A stretch of DNA of 64,000 nt from CADEED01 sp964444835 (GTDB taxonomy: Bacteria; Pseudomonadota; Gammaproteobacteria; Steroidobacterales; Steroidobacteraceae). Of the stretch, positions 45,608-58,043 are shown piece by piece. Under the pieces are notes generated by a model, which saw nothing but the letters and a program-made list of their open reading frames with translations, was not told the DNA's origin and searched no databases. Made by a program: the position numbers and the translations under genes. How positions within the stretch are numbered: position 1 is the stretch's first letter; each line of letters starts with the position of its first letter. The stretch spans positions 124,001-188,000 of the forward strand of contig CAYUIT010000002.1 in NCBI GenBank assembly GCA_964444835.1, in the 5' to 3' direction.

Positions 45608-46363
45608 ATGGCAAAGAGCAACTGGCGGCGACGCGTACTGCGAATACTCGCGTACGCGATCGGCCTGTTCCTCGCACTCACCGTCATACCCGTCGTCGCG
45701 CTGCGCTGGATCGACCCCTGGACCAGCGCTTTCATGCTCGACGCGCGGCTCGATGCATGGCGTGCCGAGGAAACCGGCTATGTGACGCGCTACGAGTGGG
45801 TGGATCTCGAGCGCATTTCGCCGCACGCCGCAATGGCAATGATTGCAGCCGAGGATCAACAGTTCCCGTTCCACGCTGGCTTCGACTTCAAGTCCATTCG
45901 CGAGGCGATTCGCGGTAACAATCGCGGCAAACGCGTGCGTGGCGCGAGCACGATCTCGCAGCAAGTCGCGAAGAATTTGTTTCTGTGGTCGGGTCGCAGC
46001 TATGTGCGCAAAGGACTCGAGGCGTACTTCACCGTGCTCATCGAGTGGCTGTGGCCGAAAGAGCGCATTCTCGAGGTGTACTTGAACATTGCCGAGTTTG
46101 GCCCCGGCATCTATGGCGTCGAAGCCGCGGCTAACAAGTTCTTTCGGAAGGACGCGAATGCTCTCTCACGGCGCGAGAGTGCCACACTCGCGGCCGTGCT
46201 ACCGAATCCGCGCAAGTTCAAAGTGCAAGCGCCCTCGCGCTATGTCACGCAGCGTCGCGATTGGATCATGCGGCAAATGCGCGGCCTGGGTGGCAAAGCG
46301 TATTTGAACCAATTGGACGACGACGCCGCGCCTCAAGCACAGCCCGCCCGCGCGAAGCCGTGA
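45608..46363 (+). CDS. mtgA: Monofunctional biosynthetic peptidoglycan transglycosylase
   Basis: 251 residues. One N-terminal transmembrane helix, then the GT51 glycosyltransferase domain: AAEDQQFPFHAGFD with the catalytic Glu, GASTISQQVAKNLFLWSGRS, WLWPKERILEVYLNIAEFG and GIYGVEAAANKFF. There is no transpeptidase domain. It polymerises lipid II into glycan strands. Its stop overlaps the GTG start of the next gene (GTGA). Confidence 0.95.
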   Translation: MAKSNWRRRVLRILAYAIGLFLALTVIPVVALRWIDPWTSAFMLDARLDAWRAEETGYVTRYEWVDLERISPHAAMAMIAAEDQQFPFHAGFDFKSIREAIRGNNRGKRVRGASTISQQVAKNLFLWSGRSYVRKGLEAYFTVLIEWLWPKERILEVYLNIAEFGPGIYGVEAAANKFFRKDANALSRRESATLAAVLPNPRKFKVQAPSRYVTQRRDWIMRQMRGLGGKAYLNQLDDDAAPQAQPARAKP

Positions 46364-47508
46364 GCACAGCTCGTCCATCGGGACTGAAGCCATCGGGACA
46401 GGGGCCATCGCGACACGTCTGGCGAGCCTTTCGCGGCACGCTCGCCGCGCTCGTGGTCACATTCAGCGTCTTGCTGACGCTCGCGAGCCAAGCCGGCATC
46501 TTTGGCTTGCCGCTCGCGGCGATTCTGTTGTCATGGTTTGGCAAATACGTGTTCGTGGTCATCGATACCGTCGCGCACGGACACGAAGAGCCGCCCGTCC
46601 TCTCGCTCGACATGGTCGCGCCGTTCACGAACTGGCGCGGACTCGCACTCGTGGCGATCGTCGGCGTGCCGTGGTTGTTGTTTGGGTGGCTCGAACCGGT
46701 GATTGGCACGGGCCTCACACTCGTGCTGCGCGCGCTGCTCGTGGCAGCGGTACCGGCATGCGTCGCGATCTTGGCGATTGAGAGCAATCCTCTCAAGGCG
46801 CTAAATCCAGAGGCCCAGTGGCGCGTGGCAACAGGATTGAGGCACTGGTATGCCGTGCTGCTCGCTGCATGTGCCATCGCCATCGCAGCGCAGTGGTTCG
46901 TAGCCTGGTTAGGCCCATGGCTGATCGTTCGCATCGCGTTCGACCTCGCACTCGTGATGGCGTTGGCGTCGCTCCTGGGCGGTGCGCTCTATGAACGGCG
47001 CGATGCGCTGGGCATTGAGGCATGGCATTCGCCCGAGCGCTCCGCCGCGCGTGCCGCACGCGAAACACAGCGCGAGCAGCAGCATTTCTTGGACGAAGTG
47101 TTCGCATTCGCGCGCAATCGCTCGCACGCCAACGCTTGGCGTGCCATCGAACAGCGGCTCGAGCGCGCGCAACACGCCGACAGCGAGTACGACTGGCTAC
47201 TCGTCGCACTCCAGCGGCTGGAAGATCCCCGACATCTCGCGGAATTGCGCCAGCGCTACATCGAGCGCCTCGTCAGTGCGCGCCGCAGCAGCGATGCCGT
47301 GAAAGTGCTCGAGCGCATCTGGCAACTGGACCCGTCATTCCAATTGCGTGACGCGGCGGCGACCGTCACCTTGGCCCGCGTCGCGCTCGATGCGGGCACG
47401 CAACGCGCAGCTCGATTGCTGTTGCGCGACTTCGCGCAGCGCTTTGCCGGCCATCCCGCGGCGCCAATCGCTCAAGCGCTCGTGGCGCGCATCACGTCGG
47501 ATCGGTGA
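46360..47508 (+). CDS. Membrane protein of unknown function with helical-repeat C-terminus
   Basis: 382 residues starting at GTG 46360, coupled to mtgA by a GTGA overlap. Six or so hydrophobic helices (residues about 20-230) include GTLAALVVTFSVLLTLA, FGKYVFVVIDTVAHG and WRGLALVAIVGVPWLLFGW. The C-terminal 140 residues are soluble, Arg/Ala-rich helices (RQHFLDEVFAF-like and LLVALQRLEDPRHLAELRQ) resembling degenerate TPRs. I do not recognise the family with certainty. Coupling to mtgA suggests a cell-wall role, which is inference only. Confidence 0.75.
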   Translation: MSTARPSGLKPSGQGPSRHVWRAFRGTLAALVVTFSVLLTLASQAGIFGLPLAAILLSWFGKYVFVVIDTVAHGHEEPPVLSLDMVAPFTNWRGLALVAIVGVPWLLFGWLEPVIGTGLTLVLRALLVAAVPACVAILAIESNPLKALNPEAQWRVATGLRHWYAVLLAACAIAIAAQWFVAWLGPWLIVRIAFDLALVMALASLLGGALYERRDALGIEAWHSPERSAARAARETQREQQHFLDEVFAFARNRSHANAWRAIEQRLERAQHADSEYDWLLVALQRLEDPRHLAELRQRYIERLVSARRSSDAVKVLERIWQLDPSFQLRDAAATVTLARVALDAGTQRAARLLLRDFAQRFAGHPAAPIAQALVARITSDR

Positions 47509-47522
47509 GCCAACGCGCCTTG

Positions 47523-51202
<3,680 letters not shown>

Positions 51203-51206
<4 letters not shown>

Positions 51207-52108
51207 GCCGCAACACCTTGTAGGCCCGCATTCGGGCGCACGCCAATCGCATGACAGATCGCGTAGGTCAGTTCCGCGCGATTCAGCGTGTAAAAGTGAA
51301 ACTCATTCACGCCGTGACTCTGCAGCCGTGTCACCTGCTCAATCGCCACATGCGCAGCGATCATGCGCCGCGTGTCGGCATCGTCATCGAGACCCGCAAA
51401 GCGTTCGCGTAACCACTCCGGCACCGACGCGCCGCACATCTGCGCAAAGCGCAACACTTGCGGGAACCGCGTGATCGGCAATATGCCTGGGACGATACGC
51501 GCCGTGATGCCAGCCGCCGCCGCACGATCGCGAAACCGCAGGTACACATCCGTATCGAAGAAGAACTGCGTGATAGCGCGCGTGGCGCCGGCATCAAGCT
51601 TGCGCTTGAGGTTATCGAGATCCGCCGCAGGCGAGGTGGCTTCGGGGTGCCCTTCCGGATACGCCGCGACCGAGATATCGAAATCGGCGACGGAACGCAG
51701 GCCCGCGACCAAATCGGCTGCGTAAGCAAAGCCCTGCGGATGCGGTTCATAGCGCGCTGCGCCTTTCGGCGGATCGCCGCGCAAGGCCACGATATGCCGA
51801 ATGCCCTGCGCCCAGTAATCGCGCGCGATCGACAGGATGTCCTCGCGCGTGGCGCCCACGCAGGTCAGATGCGGCGCACCGGTAAGAGCCGTTTCCCGTT
51901 GGATTCGCGTGACCACGTTGTGCGTCCGCGTCCGCGTGGAGCCATCTGCGCCGTACGTCACCGAGACGAACCGCGGTTGCAGCGGCGCAAGCTGCTGCAC
52001 CGAGCGCCACAGCGTCGACTCCATCGCCGCATCGCCGGGCGGAAAGAACTCGAACGAGACGGCGACCGGCGCGCGAGTCGGCTGAGTTTGTAGTACGTCG
52101 ATGGTCAT
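51203..52108 (-). CDS. metF: 5,10-methylenetetrahydrofolate reductase
   Basis: 301 residues from ATG 52108, with GGAAAT upstream; the frame is open for 26 more codons. Motifs: VSFEFFPPGD (catalytic Glu), PHLTCVGAT, HIVALRGDPPKGA (Asp), YPEGHPEA, ITQFFFDTDVYLRF (Gln), and GVNEFHFYTLNRAELTY at the end. It reduces methylene-THF to methyl-THF, the co-substrate of the MetH encoded just downstream. It lies 28 bases after the ArsR/SahR-like gene. Confidence 0.97.
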
Positions 52109-52136
52109 AGAGATTTCCAGAAGGTCTTGGGTGTAG

Positions 52137-53042
52137 TTAGGCGACTTGACTGCGGGCGACAGCCTGCACGATGGCCACAGCGGCAAGGCAGTGTCGGCCC
52201 GCGGCTTCGATCGGCTGAATCTGCTCGCAACGCATGCCGTGCTGCGACAACGTTCGCCGCAAGCGCAGCAAAGGATGCTCGGCCGATTGGTCTTCGCCCA
52301 GCGCGTCGTAGGGCACGAACAACAGCAACGTCTTGCCGACGGGCAAGCGTGCCGTCAACGTAGGAAGCCACTCGGCTAAGTTGTTAGCGTCGGCGCGGTC
52401 GAGCGCATCGACGACCACGAGATCGAAGCGGGCGTCGGGCGCCAGCGTGCGCGGTGTCGTGACAGCGACGTCGTCACCCGCCACGACTGCGCGCAACGTG
52501 CGGCGCAGCGTGGCAGCGTGCGCCGCCGTCGATGCCACCGCTACGGCGTGGCCCACATCGGCGACGATCGAACTGACCAGCGTGGCTCGATCCGATTCGA
52601 CGCACACTCGCAGCGATCGCCGCGCCCCGAGTGCGGTGAGACGCTCGCTGGCGCACGCCAACAACGCCCGCTCGAGGCGATCGGCAGAACCAGACTTGCG
52701 CGAACCCGCAGGTGGCGTCCCGATGCGCTCGCGCTGCCGACGATCGGCAGTACGCAGCGGGTCGACGGTGTCGACGAGCTGCAGAAGTTGCTGAACCCAC
52801 TGTGCCGCCGGTGTACCTTCCGGCACCCGATACTCCACACTGCGTGAGATACGCCGCCGCTCGAGCAAGCCGGCCTCCTGCAACGCAGCCAAGTGATGGC
52901 TCACTAACGGGTCACTAATCCGCATGATCGTCGCGATTTCCCGCACGATCGCCGGCTTTTCCGCACATATCAGCAGAATTCTGAGGCGATTGAGGTCAGC
53001 GATAGCGCGCGACCAATCAGCAACTTGCGTTAGTGATGTCAT
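52137..53042 (-). CDS. ArsR-type regulator with degenerate methyltransferase domain (SahR-like)
   Basis: 301 residues. N-terminal ArsR winged helix (residues about 10-95: IADLNRLRILLICAEKPAIV, recognition helix ISDPLVSHHLAALQEAGLLE, wing RRISRSVEYRV). No metal-site Cys cluster is visible. After a basic linker, residues about 125-300 have a Rossmann-like methyltransferase fold ending in FDLVVVDALDRAD and TLLLFVPYDA, but the usual glycine-rich SAM loop is missing, suggesting sensing rather than catalysis. SahR, an ArsR-methyltransferase fusion that senses S-adenosylhomocysteine and controls metF/metH/ahcY, is the best match, and it heads the metF-metH operon here. Confidence 0.8.
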   Translation of the reverse strand: MTSLTQVADWSRAIADLNRLRILLICAEKPAIVREIATIMRISDPLVSHHLAALQEAGLLERRRISRSVEYRVPEGTPAAQWVQQLLQLVDTVDPLRTADRRQRERIGTPPAGSRKSGSADRLERALLACASERLTALGARRSLRVCVESDRATLVSSIVADVGHAVAVASTAAHAATLRRTLRAVVAGDDVAVTTPRTLAPDARFDLVVVDALDRADANNLAEWLPTLTARLPVGKTLLLFVPYDALGEDQSAEHPLLRLRRTLSQHGMRCEQIQPIEAAGRHCLAAVAIVQAVARSQVA

Positions 53043-53043
53043 T

Positions 53044-53063
53044 AATTAAACGATTATTTAATT
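53044..53063. promoter_or_regulatory. Candidate autoregulatory operator of the SahR-like gene
   Basis: Perfect inverted repeat AATTAAA (53044-53050), spacer CGATTA, TTTAATT (53057-53063), starting two bases upstream of the regulator ATG. The surrounding 50 bases are strikingly AT-rich for this genome. It would control the SahR-like gene, metF and metH, and perhaps the divergent GNAT gene. Confidence 0.55.
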
Positions 53064-53162
53064 GCTTAATTCAAAACGCTAGCATAGTTTGCCAATCGGC
53101 AGCAATCGCCTCTTGGCAAAATCGCGACCTTGATTCCGCCGCTCGGCCCGAGAGGGGCCTGC

Positions 53163-53702
53163 ATGAACGAACAACCCGTTATCCGGCGAGCCGAACCCCA
53201 CGATGCCGCTGCCCTGGCAGCCTTTGCAGCGCGCACCTTCGAGGAGTCCTTTGCGGCAGATACAGCGCCCGAGGACATGCGGATGTTCCTCGCACGGACT
53301 TACAGCGCCGACCATCAGGGCACTGAGATTCGCAACCCATTGATCACGACCCTGCTGGTGGAAATGAACGGCGAACTCGCTGGCTTTTGCCAGGTGCGCA
53401 CATCGAGCCCGCCGCCCTGCCTCACCGAGCGCAAGTCCGCTGAGCTACTCGAACTCGGGCGCTTCTACGTCGATCGTCGGTGGCACGGTGTCGGCTTAGC
53501 CGCACGACTGATGGCGGCTGCGTTCGAGAGCGCACGGCAACGCGGGGGTACGCATTTGTGGCTCGGTGTATTTGAGCGCAACTATCGCGCGCAACGGTTC
53601 TATGCGAAGGCAGGCTTCGTGCCCGTCGGGCACTACGTGTTTCAGGTGGGCAACGATCCGCAGCAGGATCTCATCCTGCTAGCACCGGTACCCGCCGCGT
53701 AA
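53163..53702 (+). CDS. GNAT-family N-acetyltransferase
   Basis: 179 residues from ATG 53163, with AGAGGGG upstream. GNAT fold with the acetyl-CoA loop near RRWHGVGLAARLMAAAFE and the conserved LGVFERNYRAQRFYAKAGF (strand-helix end). The N-terminus IRRAEPHDAAALAAFAART is typical of small-molecule or protein N-acetyltransferases. The substrate is unknown. It faces the SahR-like gene and overlaps the 3' end of the diguanylate cyclase by 32 bases. Confidence 0.88.
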   Translation: MNEQPVIRRAEPHDAAALAAFAARTFEESFAADTAPEDMRMFLARTYSADHQGTEIRNPLITTLLVEMNGELAGFCQVRTSSPPPCLTERKSAELLELGRFYVDRRWHGVGLAARLMAAAFESARQRGGTHLWLGVFERNYRAQRFYAKAGFVPVGHYVFQVGNDPQQDLILLAPVPAA

Positions 53703-55584
53703 TGCTCGTGCTCGTGTCGTCGAGGCCCCGGTCGGCCTCGCCCAACACATCCTGCGTGGTACGCAGCAATCCATCCGTACCCATGAGCGACACGACATTG
53801 CGTCCGCCGTCTTTCGCGGCATAGAGCGCTTGATCGGCCAAGCGCAGCAACCACTCCGGTGACATCGCCGGATCCGGCGTCACCGTCGCGACCCCAACGC
53901 TCGCCGTGAGCACGCCGCGTACCTTCGAACCCTCGTGACGCACCCCGAGCGCCTCGACCGCGGCGCGCAGCCGCTCCCCGAGACGCATGGCGTCGGCCAC
54001 GGTCGCCCCGGCGACGACGGCGGCGAATTCTTCACCGCCGTAGCGGGCTAACAAGTCGTGCGGGCGGTAGAGCGACGCCTGCAGCGCTTGCGCCACACGC
54101 ACCAAACACTCATCGCCAGCCTGATGTCCGTACTTGTCGTTGTAGGACTTGTAATGATCGACGTCGACGAACAATACGGTGATTTGCTTCCGGTCACGCA
54201 AACACGCGCGCCACTCGCGATCGAGCGCTTCGGCAAACCAACGCCGATTCGCGACACCGGTCAGCGGATCGACGCGGCTCAAGCGCTCGAGCGCGGCATT
54301 CGCCTCGGCAAGCTCACGTGTACGCGCACGAACCTCGTCCTCGCGGCTAACAAGTACATTGATGACCTCGGACCGCGCGCGCTTGGCATCGGCCAAAGCC
54401 TCGCGCAACCGATGTTGCCAAGCATTCAGCCGCCACGCCATGCGGTGGAGGCGGCGCACCATTCGCAGATATTCGCGCGGGAGCGGGCCGATCCCGCGGA
54501 AGTGACTCTGCGAGCCATCCATCGAGAACGACTCGACTCGCTGCAAGACTTGCGACAGCGGCCGCATGATCGCCAAGCTCAGGCGATACGCCAGCAGCGC
54601 AGCGGCCAGCGACGCTAGCAGCAGGAGCGGCGCGACACTCCGCAAAAAATCGGCGGCGATTGCGCCGGTCGTCGGTTGTTTGCGCGCCAGTAATACCGAC
54701 CAACCATTGCTGCTGCGATGTGCCGCAAACAACGCCGCGTCTGCGCCGAGCAGCGGCGCTAGGGATTCCGACGGGCCCGCGCGCCCGTTGCCTGGCTTGC
54801 TTTGCGGCAGCAGCGGCGCGATCCACGCGGTGTTGCTGGCCGCGGACAGTGGTGCGACCCGCAATGCCGACGACGCATAGGCCACTTGATTGTTAGGATC
54901 CAAGACGACGATGGCAGCGTCGACCGAGCGGGCGTACCCGCGTTCGAGCTCCGCGAGGCGACTCGCCAGTGCTTGTCCGAACACGACGCCTACCACGACG
55001 CCGTCGCGCACGATCGGCGCACTGATCGCGATCGCCACTTCGCCCGCGCTTGGGGCGCGCGACACGAATGCATTCGAGAGGTAGCTCTGCCCAGTCTCTC
55101 GTGCGCGCTGGAAAAACTCGCGCTCCGCGACCGACTGGCCTGCGAACGGCGCTACTTCGTAGCCCGAGCCTTGCTCCGTGGCACGAGACATGGCGAGCAC
55201 ACGCCCCGTGGCATCCGCCACGCCGATGCTATCGAGTGCCGGCGACCACTCCGCCGCGCGGACCACCCACGCGTCGACCGTCGCCGGATTCTCCAGACCC
55301 ACGCGTCCCAGACCGGCTGCTACGCTCATCACCATGCGCCGATTGGTTTCGAAGTCTTGGTCGAGCTTGGCGCTGACGTCGGCCGAAGCATTGGTCAGTT
55401 GCTCGAGACGCGCGTCGATCACGGTGCGCGACTGGCCGACGGCGATCGCCACCGTGACGACGATTGCCGGCACGATCGCGATCAACAGCGTTGTCAGCCA
55501 TACGCGCCCGCGCCAGCTCCCCAAGGAGCGCAACGGGCGTCGCAGCCAACGAAAACGGCTTGAGTTGGAAGGAGGTACTCTCAC
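53671..55584 (-). CDS. Membrane diguanylate cyclase with extracytoplasmic Cache-type sensor
   Basis: 637 residues. A first transmembrane helix (LTTLLIAIVPAIVVTVAIAV), a dCache-like periplasmic sensor (about 55-305, with SIGVADATGRVLAMS, VAEREFFQRARETGQSYLS and SAPIVRDGVVVGVVFG), a second helix (LLLLASLAAALLAYRLSLAI), a HAMP-like/coiled stretch (EVRARTRELAEANAALERL), and a GGDEF domain starting RVDPLTGVANRRWF. The active site reads YGGEEFAAVV, so c-di-GMP synthesis is expected. There is no EAL domain. It links an external small-molecule signal to motility or biofilm control. Confidence 0.92.
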   Translation of the reverse strand: MRVPPSNSSRFRWLRRPLRSLGSWRGRVWLTTLLIAIVPAIVVTVAIAVGQSRTVIDARLEQLTNASADVSAKLDQDFETNRRMVMSVAAGLGRVGLENPATVDAWVVRAAEWSPALDSIGVADATGRVLAMSRATEQGSGYEVAPFAGQSVAEREFFQRARETGQSYLSNAFVSRAPSAGEVAIAISAPIVRDGVVVGVVFGQALASRLAELERGYARSVDAAIVVLDPNNQVAYASSALRVAPLSAASNTAWIAPLLPQSKPGNGRAGPSESLAPLLGADAALFAAHRSSNGWSVLLARKQPTTGAIAADFLRSVAPLLLLASLAAALLAYRLSLAIMRPLSQVLQRVESFSMDGSQSHFRGIGPLPREYLRMVRRLHRMAWRLNAWQHRLREALADAKRARSEVINVLVSREDEVRARTRELAEANAALERLSRVDPLTGVANRRWFAEALDREWRACLRDRKQITVLFVDVDHYKSYNDKYGHQAGDECLVRVAQALQASLYRPHDLLARYGGEEFAAVVAGATVADAMRLGERLRAAVEALGVRHEGSKVRGVLTASVGVATVTPDPAMSPEWLLRLADQALYAAKDGGRNVVSLMGTDGLLRTTQDVLGEADRGLDDTSTSITRRVPVLAG

Positions 55585-55661
55585 GCCAACTGTTTCGGCG
55601 CACGGCCGCTAAACTGAAAGCGGGCGGCCCGTAGGTGTCGGCCTAAAGCGTGACGGTCGTC

Positions 55662-56567
55662 TCAGTTTACGCGATCGGATCCTGGGGCCATTTGCGCGAG
55701 TGCGAAGAGCCGTTCCACGTCGATCGAGTCGAACACGTACGGCCGCTGGCAGAACTCGCAAGTCACGGTAACGCTGCCCTGTTCGCGTAAGACATCCCGC
55801 GTTTCCTGCTCACCCAACGCGCGCAATAAACCCGCGACACGCTCCGGGTTACAGCGGCACTCGAAGCGCACCGCACTACCCGAGAACAAACGAATATCGG
55901 CGCCTGGCAACGCGGCACGCACCGTGTCCTCCACCGGGGCGCGCAGCACGGCGCGCGGATCGAGCGACACGAACGCCTCGCGTATCCGATCCCAGGATGC
56001 CTCCACCGCAGCACCCTCGAGCGTTGACGCTTTGCCGCCCTCGAGCGCGACGCGCTGCAACAGTAAGCCGCCCACCGCCTCGCCGTCGGCGGCCAAGATG
56101 ACGCGACTCGGGATTTGCTCGGAACGCTCGAAGTACTCCTCGAGTGCGTGTGACAGACTAGCGCCGCCGAGCGGCACGATGCCCTGGTAGCGGCTCGCGT
56201 TGTCCTCGGTTTCGACCGTCACGGCCAGCGTGCCATCCCCAACCAACGCGTGAAAATCGGTTGTCGTGGCTGCCGTGTCGAAGCGCGCCACGCCCCGGAC
56301 TCGGAAGTCGTGCGTACACTGCGCGACGAGCAGACGCACCACGCCGTTGCCGGTCAACTGCAGCGTCAGCGTGCCCGCGAATTTCAGCGAGGCCGCCATC
56401 AACACTGCCGCCGCGAGCGCTTCGCCTAACAGCTCGCGGATTGCGGGCGGGTAGTTAGTGTGCTCGAGCAGCGCTTCCCAGCTTGCCCCCAGGTGCACCC
56501 AGTGGCCCCGCACGGGCAATTCTTCGAGCATGAAGCGCCGGACGCGGTCCGCATCGCCCGGCGGCAT
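55662..56567 (-). CDS. hslO: Redox-regulated chaperone Hsp33
   Basis: 301 residues. C-terminal redox zinc centre intact: FECRCNPERV and TCEFCQRPYVF (CxC and CxxC). N-terminal substrate domain includes ELLGEALAAAVLMAASLKF and GTLTLQLTGNGVVRLLV. Oxidation activates it to hold unfolding proteins. Its start overlaps the gatB stop by one base, so it is probably the last gene of the gatCAB transcript. Confidence 0.95.
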   Translation of the reverse strand: MPPGDADRVRRFMLEELPVRGHWVHLGASWEALLEHTNYPPAIRELLGEALAAAVLMAASLKFAGTLTLQLTGNGVVRLLVAQCTHDFRVRGVARFDTAATTTDFHALVGDGTLAVTVETEDNASRYQGIVPLGGASLSHALEEYFERSEQIPSRVILAADGEAVGGLLLQRVALEGGKASTLEGAAVEASWDRIREAFVSLDPRAVLRAPVEDTVRAALPGADIRLFSGSAVRFECRCNPERVAGLLRALGEQETRDVLREQGSVTVTCEFCQRPYVFDSIDVERLFALAQMAPGSDRVN

Positions 56568-58030
56568 TAGGCCAACTTCTTCTTCAGCAGCTCATTGAGC
56601 TGCGCGGGGTTGGCCTTGCCACCCGTCGCCTTCATGACTTGGCCCACGAAGAAGCCGAACAACTTGTCCTTACCCGAGCGGTACTCGGCGAGCTGCCCCG
56701 GATTCTTCGCCATCACCTCATCGATGGCCTTCTCGATCGCGCTGGTGTCCGTGATCTGCTTCAGGCCCTTCTCTTCGATGATCGCATCGGCGTCACGGCC
56801 CGTGGACCACATCGCCTCAAATACGTCTTTCGCGATCTTGCCCGAGATCGTGTTGTCGGTAATCCGGCGCAGCAATCCGGCCAACGCGGCCGGCGCGATC
56901 TTGCTCGCCGTGATCTCCAAGTTGTTAGTATTGAGCGCGGCGGCCAACTCGCCCGACACCCAATTGGCTGCAAGCTTGCCGAGCTCCCGGCTCGGCTTGC
57001 CGCCAGCCAGTAACTCGGCCGTGCGCTCGTAGAACTCCGCGAGCTCTTTGCTCGCAGTCAGCACGCCCGCGTCGTACTCGGACAAGCCATACTCGGCGAC
57101 GAAGCGCGCAGCCTTTTGATCGGGCAACTCCGGCAAACTCGTCCGCACACGCTCGATGTAGGCCGCATCGATCTCGAGCGGCAGCAGATCGGGGTCAGGG
57201 AAGTAGCGGTAGTCGTTCGCCTCTTCCTTCGAGCGCATCGAGCGCGTCTCGCCCTTGTCCGGGTCGTACAAACGCGTCTCTTGCACGACCTTCCCGCCCG
57301 ATTCCAGTAAGTCGATCTGGCGCGCCACTTCGTAGTTGATCGCCTTCTCGACGAAGCGGAACGAATTCAGATTCTTGATCTCAGCGCGAGTGCCAAACTT
57401 CGCCGCGCCGCGCTTGCGGACCGACACGTTGGCATCGCAGCGAAACGAACCCTCTTGCATGTTGCCGTCGCAAATCTCGAGGTAGCGCACCAGCGTGTGG
57501 ATCTTCTTGAGATACGCCACGGCCTCTTTCGCCGAACGCATATCAGGCTCCGACACGATCTCGATGAGCGGCGTACCGGCGCGATTCAGATCGATACCCG
57601 ACCACTTGCCGAGGCCTTCATGCAGCGACTTACCAGCGTCCTCTTCGAGATGCGCCCGTGTGATGCCGACGCGCTTGCGCGTACCGTCGTCGAGCACCAC
57701 TTCGAGCGTGCCTTGACTAACGACTGGCAACTCGTACTGGCTAATCTGATAACCCTTCGGCAAGTCAGGATAGAAGTAGTTCTTGCGCGCAAACACCGAG
57801 CGCGGCGCGATCGTGGCGCCAATCGCCAAGCCGAACTTCACGGCCATCCGCACCGCTTCGGCATTCAACACCGGCAGCACGCCCGGGTAGCCCAAATCAA
57901 CCAAGTTGGCTTGCGCGTTCGGGTTCGCGCCGTAGGCCGTGGCAGAGTTTGAGAAGATTTTCGAGCGGGTCGAGAGCTGCGCGTGAATCTCGAGCCCGAT
58001 GACGGTTTCCCAATCGTGATTGGCAGTCAT
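56567..58030 (-). CDS. gatB: Aspartyl/glutamyl-tRNA amidotransferase subunit B
   Basis: 487 residues from ATG 58030 (start MTANHDWETVIGLEIHAQL); the open frame runs 20 codons further. Motifs: IGLEIHAQLSTRSKIFSNS, NLVDLGYPGVLPVLN, GSFRCDANVSVR, RTEIKNLNSFRFVEKAI-like (here RAEIKNLNSFRF) and the C-terminal YqeY-like tail NPAQLNELLKKKL. It phosphorylates mischarged Glu-tRNA(Gln) or Asp-tRNA(Asn) and amidates it with ammonia from GatA. Part of gatCAB, 13 bases after gatA. Confidence 0.97.
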   Translation of the reverse strand: MTANHDWETVIGLEIHAQLSTRSKIFSNSATAYGANPNAQANLVDLGYPGVLPVLNAEAVRMAVKFGLAIGATIAPRSVFARKNYFYPDLPKGYQISQYELPVVSQGTLEVVLDDGTRKRVGITRAHLEEDAGKSLHEGLGKWSGIDLNRAGTPLIEIVSEPDMRSAKEAVAYLKKIHTLVRYLEICDGNMQEGSFRCDANVSVRKRGAAKFGTRAEIKNLNSFRFVEKAINYEVARQIDLLESGGKVVQETRLYDPDKGETRSMRSKEEANDYRYFPDPDLLPLEIDAAYIERVRTSLPELPDQKAARFVAEYGLSEYDAGVLTASKELAEFYERTAELLAGGKPSRELGKLAANWVSGELAAALNTNNLEITASKIAPAALAGLLRRITDNTISGKIAKDVFEAMWSTGRDADAIIEEKGLKQITDTSAIEKAIDEVMAKNPGQLAEYRSGKDKLFGFFVGQVMKATGGKANPAQLNELLKKKLA

Positions 58031-58043
58031 GGCAACAGGTCCG

